Assembly (NCBI GenBank): GCA_963971285.1
Contig: OZ020249.1
Coordinates: forward strand, 2,480,001-2,544,000
Direction of reading: 5' to 3'
DNA: 64,000 nucleotides
Source of the DNA: Astropecten irregularis
Lineage: Eukaryota > Echinodermata > Asteroidea > Paxillosida > Astropectinidae
Below are positions 21,846 through 32,182 of the stretch, in pieces. Both the position numbers and the translations under genes were made by a program. Numbering within the stretch: position 1 is the stretch's first letter; each line of letters begins with the position of its first letter. The notes under the pieces were generated by a model. It worked only from the letters and a program-made list of their open reading frames with translations. It had not been told where the DNA came from and did no database searches.

Positions 21846-21952
21846 AAGAACTAAGATTAATCTTAAGATGAGATGTTCAGTATCACCATAGTGATTTGTA
21901 TTGTGACATCACATGTTGCTTAGCAATTACGATGATTTCACGCTTAAGTTAA

Positions 21953-22674
21953 CCCTTTCAGTACCACATTGTTTTAATACGCACACACACACACACACAC
22001 ACTGGTGACCGCATTCTTTGTGTAGGTTGCACAGCCCAGTACCACATTCTTTTTCACAAACTGCTGCTGCTTCCAGTGATGGGGACTTTCAAGGCTGGTT
22101 TTGGAAATGAAGACTTTGTTTTACAGAAAAAGAGAGAGGTGGGTAATGGTTCAGCACAGAGACTCAGTTTTTACGTCCGTGGACACCGCGAGTGGCAGCT
22201 CCAGCCACGCATCCGCGCCCGGGCCAGCGCCCACATGCCCCAGCCCCATGTGCAGTCAGCATTGGGAGCTGCCACGCCGCTCGGACTATGGATTATTGTT
22301 GTCTTCGTTGACATCGGAACACGAAGAATCTTCTCCAGATTCTTCACGATTTGCTTTAGATTCTTCACTAAAATTTACAGAATCCATATCGTGGTAAATT
22401 TTAGCAAATAAATCAATTAGGATGTCTACATCACAGGAAGCCATAATGGCGAAATTTCGTCTCAAATTCCGAGTCACTAAGTTTCTTTCGTCAAACTTTT
22501 CTCGAAAAATCATAATGGTAGCACCCCATTTATTATGCACCATAGGAAAGCTGTGTAAACAAACATTCTGACTAGATAAGAATCGAATCAAGAGGGCGGC
22601 GAACGAAAATAATACGGAGCCTCAAAATTGCCATGTAATTTTGTTGAGTAAACTCGACATTGGTACTGAAAGGG
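21953..22674. mobile_element. piggyBac-like element remnant
   Basis: Perfect 14-bp inverted ends, CCCTTTCAGTACCA, sit between TTAA duplications at 21949-21952 and 22675-22678. CCC-starting ends plus TTAA are the piggyBac signature. A second CAGTACCACATT sits near the left end at 22036, and a (CA)n tract lies at 21983-22001. The internal minus-strand frame looks like the acidic N-terminus of a piggyBac transposase. Confidence 0.85.
22286..22444 (-). pseudogene. Possible piggyBac transposase N-terminus
   Basis: From an ATG at 22444 the minus strand reads MASCDVDILIDLFAKIYHD, then a Glu/Ser/Asp-rich stretch (EESGEDSSCSDVNED), and stops. Acidic N-termini of this kind are usual in piggyBac transposases. 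No catalytic domain is present, so the assignment rests on the surrounding TIRs and TTAA sites. Confidence 0.5.
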
Positions 22675-22678
22675 TTAA

Positions 22679-24632
22679 GATCAATCTTAGTTGAGTTGAG
22701 TAACATCAAGGACATTTATCGTACACTGCACAAACTCCTTAATGACAAAATAATAGCTTATCCTAATGCCAACTCCACGAAGGAGCTCTGTAACAAATTT
22801 TCTATATTCTTTGTCAACAAAATTGTTAAGATCAGACATGATATTGATATTGAGTGCTCTTTTGAGACTGAACCTAAGGCACCTTTATTCTTGGATAGAG
22901 ATTTTACCAGTGTATCCACTAATAATATCCTCCTTTCAGAATTCGATATGGTTACTGATCAGGAAATTCTTAAGATAATTACCAGGTCCCCTGATAAGTC
23001 TTGTTCACTTGATCCAATCCCCACCAAATTGCTTAAAGGTTATGTAAATGTTCTTGTGCCATATGTTACCCACATTGTTAATTCCTCTTTTTCCACAGGT
23101 ATTTTCCCACATGATCTATCTCAGGCTATAATAACACCCATCCTAAAAAGGCACAATATGGATGTCAATGAACTCAAAAACTACCGTCCAATATCTAATA
23201 TTCCCTTTCTTTCGAAAGTCATGGAGAGGGCCGTTCTAAACCGTGTCAGGGACCATGTCAGCAATAACTCTATACATCAAACATTTCAATCAGCCTATAA
23301 AACCAATCACAGTACAGAAACCGGTCTTATACGTGTCAAAAATGATATCATGCTTGCTCTTGACCAGAAGATGGTTGTGTTACTTGTCATGCTAGACTTA
23401 TCATCAGCGTTTGACACTATTGACCACAATATTTTGACCACCAGACTTTCCAAATCCTTTGGTTTGCGTAGTCTTGCTTTGCAGTGGTTCAGCAGCTACC
23501 TTACTGGACGTCAAAATTGTGTTTGTGTCTCTGGTGAATTCTCAGACTACCAACCTGTTGCCTTCGGAGTCCCTCATGGCTCTGTCATCGGACCATTTCT
23601 TTTCAATCTGTATACCAAACCTGTCTCTGACATAATAGACAGCCATCATTTACAATATCACATTTACGCAGATGACACTCAGATTTACACATACTTCAAA
23701 CCTTCTATTCCTGGGGATTCAGATAGGGCGTTACACAGACTGTCTACTTGCATTGCAGAAATTAAACACTGGATGATTCTTAACAAGCTGAAGCTCAACG
23801 AAGATAAGACCGAGTTTTTTGTTGCTGCTTCTCCTCGTGTTATTAATTCTTTGCCTTCCCTTTCACTTCAAATAGGTGATGTCACAATTTTGCCTTCGAA
23901 CACGGTCAAGAATCTTGGAGTAAACTTTGACCATTCCATGTCTATGTCTTATCATATCACTACTATCTGCAAATCTCTTAATTTCCACTTACGCAACCTT
24001 AATCGCATCCGCAAATACATAGATCAAAATACTTGTCACCATGCAGTCCGGTCTCTCATCATCTCCCGCCTTGATTACTGTAATTCTCTTCTTTACGGTG
24101 TAACTCAGAGTGAGATTAACCGGCTCCAGAAACTTCAAAATCGTGCTGCTAGACTTGTCTTTGGAGTCGGCCGCTCCTCTGATGCCGTAAATCTCCTTCA
24201 ACAACTTCACTGGCTTCCTGTCAAATCGCGTATTCTTTTCAAATTACTCCTATACGTCTTTAAGTGTCGACTAGGTGTTGCTCCTTCCTATCTTTCTGAT
24301 CTACTATCCTCTTTTGTTCCTGGCAGGCAAGGGCTTCGGTCATCAGCTGATACATCCCGTTTAAAGCTACCTGCAAAGACATCTAGTACTGGTGACAAAG
24401 CTTTTTCCACGGCTGGTCCTAGGGAGTGGAACAAAATTCCTTTACATATCAGAGACGCATCATCTATCTCAGTTTTCAAGAAACTTCTCAAAACTTTCCT
24501 CTTTTCATCGTCTCCGTAGCCCTGCGCGGCTGCTCTCTGTTTCTGTTCACTTGTTTTCTTCCTGTACAGCGCTTTGATCTTGTTAAAGGCGCTATATAAA
24601 TGCCCTTTATTATTATTATTATTATTATTAGT
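22679..24632 (+). mobile_element. CR1/L2-like LINE, 5' truncated, long open RT
   Basis: A continuous RT frame is followed by a 113-bp 3' UTR (CTTGTTAAAGGCGCTATATAAATG) and a (TTA)n tail at 24606-24632. The 5' end is truncated at, or just right of, the TTAA of the neighbouring piggyBac-like element. It is the same broad clade as 6691-8875, in opposite orientation. Confidence 0.9.
22690..24519 (+). CDS. LINE reverse transcriptase, N-truncated but uninterrupted
   Basis: About 610 codons without stop or frameshift. The order is a linker after the endonuclease (KDIYRTLHKLLNDK), RT fingers (NYRPISNIPFLSK), motif A (LSSAFDTIDHNIL), GVPHGSVIGPFLFNLY, the catalytic YADDTQIY, the thumb (NKLKLNEDKTEF) and a C-terminal segment (LDYCNSLLYGV, LHWLPVKSRILFKLL, REWNKIPLHIRDA). 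These residues copy LINE RNA at the nicked chromosomal target. The apurinic-type endonuclease and ORF1 are missing, so the copy cannot move alone. The open frame implies recent insertion. No start codon belongs to the element; any coding start upstream would lie in the neighbouring piggyBac-like DNA. Confidence 0.92.
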   Translation, partial: VELSNIKDIYRTLHKLLNDKIIAYPNANSTKELCNKFSIFFVNKIVKIRHDIDIECSFETEPKAPLFLDRDFTSVSTNNILLSEFDMVTDQEILKIITRSPDKSCSLDPIPTKLLKGYVNVLVPYVTHIVNSSFSTGIFPHDLSQAIITPILKRHNMDVNELKNYRPISNIPFLSKVMERAVLNRVRDHVSNNSIHQTFQSAYKTNHSTETGLIRVKNDIMLALDQKMVVLLVMLDLSSAFDTIDHNILTTRLSKSFGLRSLALQWFSSYLTGRQNCVCVSGEFSDYQPVAFGVPHGSVIGPFLFNLYTKPVSDIIDSHHLQYHIYADDTQIYTYFKPSIPGDSDRALHRLSTCIAEIKHWMILNKLKLNEDKTEFFVAASPRVINSLPSLSLQIGDVTILPSNTVKNLGVNFDHSMSMSYHITTICKSLNFHLRNLNRIRKYIDQNTCHHAVRSLIISRLDYCNSLLYGVTQSEINRLQKLQNRAARLVFGVGRSSDAVNLLQQLHWLPVKSRILFKLLLYVFKCRLGVAPSYLSDLLSSFVPGRQGLRSSADTSRLKLPAKTSSTGDKAFSTAGPREWNKIPLHIRDASSISVFKKLLKTFLFSSSP

Positions 24633-24879
24633 AGTGCTTCGTGAAATCAGCCCCTGGAACTTTACGAATTCTATCACTTTTGCCCACAAAGGGTGGATCA
24701 TTTTGGGAAACTGGTTTTGGGTCACTTTTGTTGTGGCCCAACATTGGTCTGAATCTCACTGGGATTCTGTGGAGATTGCGTCATGGTTTTAGTGCTAGTG
24801 TTTGGTACCCAAAGTGGTGGTGTACGCTTTTGCATTGGCACCTTCTACAATATAAGTACTGGTCATAAAAGATTTCAAC
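24633..24879. other. Spacer, no gene seen
   Basis: No domain, RNA gene or repeat end recognised. Confidence 0.4.
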
Positions 24880-25012
24880 AATAGCGCTGCACACCTGTGT
24901 TAAAAATAGCACCGAACCTCAGACAAATATTGCAACCGGCCATGCAAATGTGTGGTGAGTGGGGGTATGTGTGCGCGTGCATGCATGGTGTGACGTCATT
25001 AGTGTTGAATTA
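24880..25012. repeat. Short MITE family, copy 1 (partial)
   Basis: It matches 52589-52731 closely (AAAAATAGCACCGAACCTCA, GCGTGCATGCATGGTGTGAC, GTCATTAGTG) and 41603-41812 loosely in reverse. The right inverted end is lost here. Confidence 0.75.
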
Positions 25013-25084
25013 TATTTTGCCTAGGATCCAGCGTTCCTGTTCCTTATGTTCAAAGTACACAGTCTGACCGGGATTGAGTTTGGG

Positions 25085-25639
25085 TTAGTCATGTGCACGA
25101 CGGTCATAGTGTTTCTTTGCGGCATTCTTGCGCTTTTCCTTCCTCTGCACAATGTCAGGTTCGCGGGTGTCCTTCTGGAAACATGGGATCATGGAGCGAG
25201 GTCTGTAACCAAACATCATCTCAGCTGGACTTCGTCCGGTGTCCTCATGCGGTGTGTTGCGCTGCTCCAACAATGCAAGGTTTGGATCTGTCCCATCTTT
25301 ACTGGCTTTCAGGATGATGTGTTTTGCGAGCTTGATGGCAGCTTCAGCTTTTCCATTTACGCTGTGGTGTCCTGGGGATGATTGAATATGAGCGACTCCC
25401 CAGTCCTTCAGGATTTTCTGGAAGTCATGGGAGGTGAATAGGGATCCAGAATCAGTGGTTATCACTCGAGGGATGCCGAATCGAGGGAACTGCTTCTTGA
25501 AGATTGCGATTAACTTGGAACTTGTGGTTGTTTGTAGGTGATCGACTTCAATGAAATAATAGTCTACGGTCACCAAGTATTGTCTGCTCTTTGTCTCAAA
25601 GACGTCACTTATGATCTTGTCTCATGGGCCATTTCCGTT
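25085..25639 (-). pseudogene. Gypsy integrase catalytic core (fragment)
   Basis: The frame includes DVFETKSRQYLVTVDYY (first aspartate region), VITTDSGSLFTSHDFQ (second aspartate) and VNGKAEAAIKLAKHIIL (glutamate), followed by RSPAEMMFGYRPRS. A stop replaces a residue just upstream of the core, next to the insert. The C-terminal domain after HYDRRAHD is lost. It is continuous in sense with the zinc domain beyond the insert. Confidence 0.85.
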
Positions 25640-25673
25640 GTCTTGTGATTTGAAAAGTGAACAAAGAAAAATT

Positions 25674-25745
25674 GACTGGAGCGGGATTCGAACCGGCGAC
25701 CTCCTGAATACCGTACAGGCACTCTACCAACTGAGCCATCCAGCC
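25674..25745 (-). tRNA. tRNA-like core in dimer, downstream unit (pseudo-tRNA)
   Basis: 72 nt with boxes A and B intact. One substitution in the anticodon-stem region compared with its partner (GAGTGCCTGTACGG, where the other unit has GAGCGCCTGTAC). The same stem defects as the plus-strand copies make it non-functional as a tRNA. Confidence 0.55.
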
Positions 25746-25983
25746 CTATGTTGGTGGTGACCCCAATAGTCAACTATCCTTGTTCGTTTGGCAGTCAGAA
25801 GCCATGAAACCACGCACACACCGCCACACCCCAGGGATCGTTTCAATGATACAAGCAACAATGCTGCAACCTGGGAACGGTACATGGGGGATCACTCAAA
25901 GAGGATACGGCTTTTTAATTATTATATTCGTGAAATAACCACAAGGGAAACTGACTGAGTTGAAAAGTGAACAAAGAAAAATT

Positions 25984-26055
25984 GACTGGAGCGGGATTCG
26001 AACCGGCGACCTCCTGAATACTGTACAGGCGCTCTACCAACTGAGCCATCCAGCC
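25984..26055 (-). tRNA. tRNA-like core in dimer, upstream unit (pseudo-tRNA)
   Basis: 72 nt, same layout, with one loop change (TACAGTATTC on the RNA strand, where the other copies have TACGGTATTC). Confidence 0.55.
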
Positions 26056-26265
26056 CTATGTTGGTGGTGACCCCAATAGTCAACTATCCTTGTTCGTTTG
26101 GCAGTCAGAAGCCATGAAACCACGCACACACCGCCACACCCCAGGGATCGTTTCAATGATACAAGCAACAATGCTGCAACCTGGGAACGGTACATGGGGG
26201 ATCACTCAAAGAGGATACGGCTTTTTAGTCTTGTGATTTGAGTGTTTCTCTAGGGTTTCGTGATT

Positions 26266-26590
26266 TCAGTTCTTACAAGGTTTACAAGTGTCCTTAGCAA
26301 TGCCAAGCCAAAAGACAAGAGAACGCGCACGACGCATCATGCTGTTGTAGCCCATGTGAGCTGAGTGTAGTCTCCTCAAAATTTCTTGTCTCAGACACTT
26401 TGGAATGACGATCGCTTCGCCTTTCAGGATGATTCCATCCTCGTAGCTGAGCACGTCTCTCATATCATAGTAGGGATGTGCCTCATTTGGCACCTTGCGT
26501 TTGGCATCAGGCCAACCGTGGAGTATGAGGGACTTCAGAGTTTGAAATGACAAATCACGCGAAGTTGCTTCTCTGACCTCTTGTAGCCTG
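26266..26590 (-). pseudogene. Gypsy integrase zinc-binding domain (fragment)
   Basis: The minus strand reads DARLQEVREATSRDLSFQ, a linker, then H2C2: LHSAHMGYNSMMRRAR with paired histidines and DTCKPCKN with paired cysteines. It belongs with the core at 25085-25639. An AT-rich, non-homologous stretch replaces the expected upstream RNase H. Confidence 0.82.
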
Positions 26591-26831
26591 GCGTCAGAGA
26601 TGTTGGAGAAGAAAATTATTATAACATACAATTGTAGCCAGTTGCAAAGTTCCGGCACAACCTGCACTCGTTGTCCCATTTACAAAAAGAAAGACGTTTG
26701 GCAAAAATTATTTTGCAAAAAACAGATTCCCATTATATAAAATTAATTGGTAATGAGAAAGGGCAAGAAAACACAAATGAAGCGTAAACTCCCCGGCTCG
26801 GCGTTCTATTTTTCTAGTTGGCAACACTATA

Positions 26832-27115
26832 GGGCCCAATTTCATGGGATCCATTACCGTTAGCAAAAATTCTTCACTTACGTTAGCAGAGTTTTTTGGT
26901 TACGGTTAGCATATTTTGGTAACGGTGAGCTAGGACTTTGTGCATAATGCATACAATTTATATGACAGTGCATTAGCAGAAACTGATCATGGTTACCCTA
27001 GAAATTCTTCGCTAACTGAAAATCTTGATTACGGACTCCATGAAATAGATTACATGCTTAGCAGCGCCCGTAAGCACAAAAATAGGCCGTAACGGTTTCC
27101 ATGAAATTAGGCCCC
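26832..27115. mobile_element. MITE with GGGCC(C/T)AATTTCATGG ends
   Basis: The left end GGGCCCAATTTCATGG matches the complement of the right end GGGGCCTAATTTCATGG. About 284 bp. Internal GTTACGGTTAGC and CCGTTAGC motifs repeat with variation. No clear target duplication. Confidence 0.75.
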
Positions 27116-28000
27116 AGGATGGCTGGTTTGGCGATGGTTCAGTCCAACCACACAAGATTAAATAATAATGTGTCAGTTCAGTCTGTTGGTTTATAATCCA
27201 TTTGTAGAAAAGTACTTTCCACGCCATGCATCTTAATAAATATCCTATCAACTTGATAATGATTTAGCCTTCCCAGCCGAAAGTTTGCAGATGGTTGCTA
27301 TGCATCGGAAAGACGTAAACTAAACTAACTAAAATATATCACGCACATGCACTATATAAACCATCCAATCGTGCTTCCATGACTGGTATCCATGTGCCTA
27401 GCCTTAGAGCCATTCAATGAATACAAAAACGCACCAGCGAAGTAGTAAACCACGTGTAAGCAATGGCAGGATGTACAGTGTACGTACGTACTACGTGTGT
27501 GCATGTGGTCACACACTCAAGTAGCGCTTAGTACGGTACCCGTTATTTACAGCCGGTCGCGGTGCAGATTTTGGCGGTAAGAAATCTGTTTTTGACATCA
27601 CAAAAAGCTACAAATTATGCAGTGAGAAATCTGCTTTTACCATCCCCGAAAGCCTGTCATGTTAAGAATATTCTTCAAGGATTCGCCAGCAATATTTGGC
27701 CTCTTTCTGATGTAAACATAATTTTGATGGCTGCTTGGCCGCACTGCGTCGGCAGGGCATGATTTTTCTCATGTACCTCGACTAGTGGCTCATAGTAAGA
27801 CAGTCTTGCGTGGCCGCAGTGCCAGCTCTCAACCTTACTTGGGGCATTGTATTTCTCATCAGCAGGGAGAAGTACCACCAGTGGTTTTCCCAGTCTCCAT
27901 CATCCATGCGAGTGTAGTCTTGGTTCCAAGACCTTCATTGTTGCTTTCCCGCGGCCCATAGGGTGCCCCCGCGCGGCGGATATGGGAGAATTCTGTCAGA
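27116..28000. other. Spacer with a possible ORF remnant
   Basis: The minus strand at 27960-27675 reads an unusually protein-like text interrupted by one stop (MKVLEPRLHSHG, then WRLGKPLVVLLPADEKYNAP and WHCGHARLSYYEPLVEVHEK). I do not recognise the family. Nothing else is supported. Confidence 0.35.
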
Positions 28001-29396
28001 TAGGCATGGGCGATTAACTTGATTTATCAATTAATTGCGATTACATTCCTGTGTCGATTACTCGATTAGTAAATTCTGAACTACTCGATTAATCGTGCCA
28101 GCGTGATTAGTGCCTTCGAGTTGCGATTAATTCCATGAGTTACTACTATTCTCAGTCGATCAATAGCCATGCCGTGTGTATTGCATGGAGTAGCTGCATA
28201 GACTTTGTGACAAGTCGTTAGACATTCGTGTTTTGTCCGTCCGTCTGTTTAAGTTAGGAACAATCATTGTGCATCATGCATCGTTTGTATAGTGAGGCAT
28301 CGCGATCTTGATTCAATAGGGGTCTAGGGTGTATGTACCGTGGTCACGTCCCTGCATGTTGGACATTATGCAGGACGTACACAGTGTAATGTGAACACGC
28401 ACACCGTACCCCTGGTAAAGCGATAAAATTACCGACTTGATATCAAGTCTGCCTTTTGCGCGTGCACCGGATGCCCGCCCAATTGTGACAGCACCATGAC
28501 AACATTTTGAGATTACACTGTAATTGGCCAGTAGCCCTTCTAATAATACCGCCTTATATGGTCAACATGAGGCATGAATGAGGGCTATACCATTTCGCTG
28601 TTTATTGAAGTACATTTACTTATGTTGCATTTTCAATGAATACTATTTATCTCACTTAGTAATAAAACGAAAGGTTGTCGCACACAAACATGATTTATTG
28701 GATACATACAGTTTAAACGTGTCGGGGTGAATTTATATTCAAGCCTGACAGCTGACAACGAAGTTTTTCTCAACCTAGGCCCAAGTGTTTACAATGGATT
28801 CGGCTACCATGTCCGACCATGGCCAGCGAGGCTTGGTGCATGGCGCGATGGCATTCAACTACTCGAGTACGGACGCTGCTCGATTAGACGATTAATGTAT
28901 TGTATCCAAACATCATATCGTATGATAATCGTGAAGTGAACATGTGGAGTAATCGTGAACTGTAAAATAATCGCGACGTGTTTAGTAATCGTGAACTGTG
29001 TAATAATGTGTCATCGTGTACTATCGTTGACCTGTACATGCATGTATGGGACTACGTGTGTATGAACGTGAGGCAGTAACTGCATGCCTTGTCGGCCAAC
29101 ATGAAATTACCCTACTTTACTGAAGGAATACCAATAATTATGGACGATATTAGCTTAACGATTTTTGCATAAAACCTTGTCAGAACAAAAATGGCAGTGC
29201 TCAATGCCTCGGAAATCAGAACTGATCGATGTTGAAACTTGTAAGAATCAATTAATTACGCTAGTGCAGTTTACTGCAGTGCCGCTATGATCAAAACAAG
29301 GTACGTGCTGCTGGTATAGTCACTTCCGGGTAATCGCGATTAATCGATTAATCGCGATTATTTCCTCCACGATTAATCGATTAGTGAAAAGCACTA
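28001..29396. mobile_element. Non-autonomous hAT element
   Basis: It is flanked by a perfect 8-bp duplication, CTGTCAGA (27993-28000, 29397-29404), the hallmark target length of hAT. The ends are TAGGCATGGGCGATT on the left and, complemented, TAGTGCTTTTCACTAATCG on the right. Subterminal GATTAATCGATTA motifs are dense at both ends. No BED finger or transposase domain remains. Confidence 0.85.
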
Positions 29397-29404
29397 CTGT
29401 CAGA

Positions 29405-29762
29405 CTTTTGGATCGTCATGAAGGTCTTGGATATTTTGTAAAGCGATGTTTAACTTTTTCTTTACTTTTCGTCGAATCTCCCTTGGATTTACAAGGGAGC
29501 CAATCAGCGAGCGAGTTTCAGCTCACAACATGAAGTGTTCATGTCAGACAAACATTGTTGACCGTAGGCGTATTTACGTACGTTGGGGCCTATGTCACAC
29601 TGCATATCGTGCAGTAGACTGGGGCGCTGAACTCCCTTTTTAGCTGTTTCGCATACAGCGGAACAGCTTTTGTTTTCCTTATGTTTTTTTAGCTGTTTCG
29701 CATTCGGCAGAACAGCTTTTGTTTTTCTTATTTTTTTTTCTTTTTTTTTCATGACGTCATCA
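29405..29762. repeat. Hairpin-headed repeats
   Basis: Two tandem heads, AGCTGTTTCGCATACAGCGG and AGCTGTTTCGCATTCGGCAG, each followed by AACAGCTTTTGTTTT and a T/C-rich run. Each can fold as AGCTGTT...AACAGCT. They resemble the heads at 1246 and, mirrored, at 6184. Confidence 0.65.
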
Positions 29763-30310
29763 TATTTCTCCATACTGGCAAATTTTTTATATGTTTATTT
29801 TCTATATTTTATAAAACAAACACGAAACAGCTCAGTGTTTGTTACCAACAAGCACAGGTCTAGTTTTTTTCTTATTTAGTTATTTTTTATAACTTTTTTC
29901 CCATAGACATAACACAGGGGTTTTTCTACAAGTCACTTCTACCCTTATTCCAACTCCGATCAACTTCATACTTGGCACATAGTTAGACCACCACTGTTAC
30001 GGATAACATTATTTTTTATATTCGCCTTTCTCTTTTGTGTCGTGACGTCAGAGGCGAGGAACTTTTCACTGTCACACGAGGGCGCTCTTTCGCGCACTTT
30101 ATCTGCTACTATTTGTCGATACCATTCATGTCAAACCGTCAAAATTGCCATTGATTTTTGCACCTTTTGAATGCGCCCAATGTTGTGAGTATTCATAGAT
30201 TATTCTTATATGTAAAGTAATTATTAGAGTTTAGTTTGTATTAAAGGGGATTTAAAATGAGATCGTTATTTAGCCTAATTTGGGTGGGTAAATGTCCATG
30301 TAATAAGTTT
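29763..30310. repeat. Exact duplicate of the BEL left junction
   Basis: 548 bp that match 31242-31789 with no difference I can find: 225 bp of flank plus the first 323 bp of the LTR (from 29988). The LTR portion stops abruptly after AATAAGTTT and passes into a T-run of the host repeat. Confidence 0.9.
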
Positions 30311-31241
30311 ATTTTTTTTTCTTCCACATTTTTCCCATTGACATAACATGGGGGTTTTCTCTAGGGCCCTTTTCTACCCTTATGCCAATTCCGATCAACT
30401 TGATACTCGGCACATAGTTAGACCACCACCCCGAATAGTGTCCCGCGTATGTACATCATCGTGACGTCATCACGTGCACCATGACGTCATCATAAAAGTG
30501 CAAATTTTAGGGCTCTTTATCTCCAGAACTGCAAGTCCAATGCAACTCAAACTTGATATGTATTAGTTTATGGGGACGTGTTATAGACAAAAATTGCAGT
30601 CACGTGTTGATGACGTCATCGTGTGATTTTATACGAATTATTCAATTTTTTGACCTTTTCTCTATATCTCATGAACGACAAATCGTATTTTCGAAATTCT
30701 TTCGGCAAAATGTTTGTTGGGCTATAGGCACATGCCACAAAATACCAAAAAGTTGTGACATCATGATGCATCAAAAAGCAGATTTTCAGATTCACATATA
30801 AGGGAATATCTGATCGTGATGAAACTTGGTGTGTAGTTAGGGAATAGTACTAGTATCCCAAATGTGACGTCACGATTACGTCATTGACAAATTTGTTATT
30901 GATTTTTGTAATAATTACATTTTGCCATTTAGAGTCAAATATATAACACAAAACACGGACTTCTGAACTTTTTGGACCGCTGATATGGCTATCCATAGTA
31001 GTGGGCCAGTTGTGTACATGTGAACGGAGCACGACGAGCTAGAAAATCAATCATTTTGCTGTTTCCACCACCCATACGTACCACCATACATACTATGTGC
31101 GCTGGCCTATATAGTAGACTCGGCCATTTCTATGTTTCTCGTGGCCGTGTGTACATGTAGGTATGTATACATGTACGTGTATTGAACAGATGGACGAGTG
31201 ATGACGCTCCTGATAGTTGTTTACGACAATTAAGACATCGC
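30311..31241. repeat. Host repeat R, uninterrupted copy (empty site)
   Basis: It is rich in TGACGTCA motifs. It matches 31370-31473 plus 39230-40060 in order and therefore shows the sequence before BEL insertion: ACCAC at 30425-30429 occurs once and continues CCCGAATAGTGTCCCGCG. No ORF. Confidence 0.88.
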
Positions 31242-31473
31242 TATTTCTCCATACTGGCAAATTTTTTATATGTTTATTTTCTATATTTTATAAAACAAAC
31301 ACGAAACAGCTCAGTGTTTGTTACCAACAAGCACAGGTCTAGTTTTTTTCTTATTTAGTTATTTTTTATAACTTTTTTCCCATAGACATAACACAGGGGT
31401 TTTTCTACAAGTCACTTCTACCCTTATTCCAACTCCGATCAACTTCATACTTGGCACATAGTTAGACCACCAC
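31242..31473. repeat. Host repeat R, left part of interrupted copy
   Basis: It ends in ACCAC (31469-31473), the left target duplication of the BEL element. It includes a terminal-hairpin motif GTGTTTGTTACCAACAAGCAC, then AGGTCTAGT. Confidence 0.8.
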
Positions 31474-32150
31474 TGTTACGGATAACATTATTTTTTATAT
31501 TCGCCTTTCTCTTTTGTGTCGTGACGTCAGAGGCGAGGAACTTTTCACTGTCACACGAGGGCGCTCTTTCGCGCACTTTATCTGCTACTATTTGTCGATA
31601 CCATTCATGTCAAACCGTCAAAATTGCCATTGATTTTTGCACCTTTTGAATGCGCCCAATGTTGTGAGTATTCATAGATTATTCTTATATGTAAAGTAAT
31701 TATTAGAGTTTAGTTTGTATTAAAGGGGATTTAAAATGAGATCGTTATTTAGCCTAATTTGGGTGGGTAAATGTCCATGTAATAAGTTTGTTTTGAGCAC
31801 CTCGTGAAAATGAATAGTGTTTAGTGCATATTGTATAATGGGTGTACGTGTAAATGATAGTTCATGTAGATGCAACATTAAGACAGGGAATAATTAATAC
31901 ACATGGGACACAATTTCCGGTTAATATTTTAATCTTCATTGATAACTTTTGTTGCTTAGCCTTGATACTGTTAATTCTCGTGCTAAGTTATTGTCATTAG
32001 ATGCAGTGTATTTACTGTTGTTTGTTTTGTTCGATTAAATTTCAGATCGAACCGTGTTTGTAAACAGCGGTATCATAACAAGGGTTAAATCGTCACTTTT
32101 TTATACGTCATCAATGGTGATTTGGTTGCGACCAGCATTTATACGTCACA
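31474..32150 (+). repeat. BEL 5' LTR
   Basis: Starts TGTTACGGATAACA and ends TATACGTCACA. It has six more bases than the 3' LTR (TATTCGCCTTTCTC versus TATTTCTC). The sequence after it (TTAAGTTCGATAACAACG) has no standard TGG primer-binding start, so the primer tRNA is unclear. Confidence 0.95.
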
Positions 32151-32182
32151 TTAAGTTCGATAACAACGCTTGAGGAATCAAG

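Larger units (their letters stand above)
25654..26227 (-). mobile_element. Retroposed dimer of the tRNA-like unit
   Basis: Two units in tandem, minus strand, are bounded by a perfect 14-bp duplication GTCTTGTGATTTGA at 25640-25653 and 26228-26241. The first unit begins part way through the inter-unit linker (AAAAAGCCGTATCCTC) and the second ends about 25 nt past its tRNA-like core. A long target duplication points to target-primed reverse transcription of a read-through transcript from a tandem array such as the one at 16470-17420. Confidence 0.88.
25046..26690 (-). mobile_element. Gypsy-type remnant (integrase), split by a tRNA-like dimer
   Basis: The minus strand reads an integrase zinc domain (26679-26266), then the integrase catalytic core (25640-25085). 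A 574-bp insert with a 14-bp target duplication separates them. No LTR, RT or gag is visible nearby. Confidence 0.82.

Noticed and set aside
29763-30310. A solo LTR of the BEL family
   Set aside because: Only the first 323 bp of LTR are present and the flank is identical to that of the full element, so it is a duplicated junction and not an independent solo LTR.
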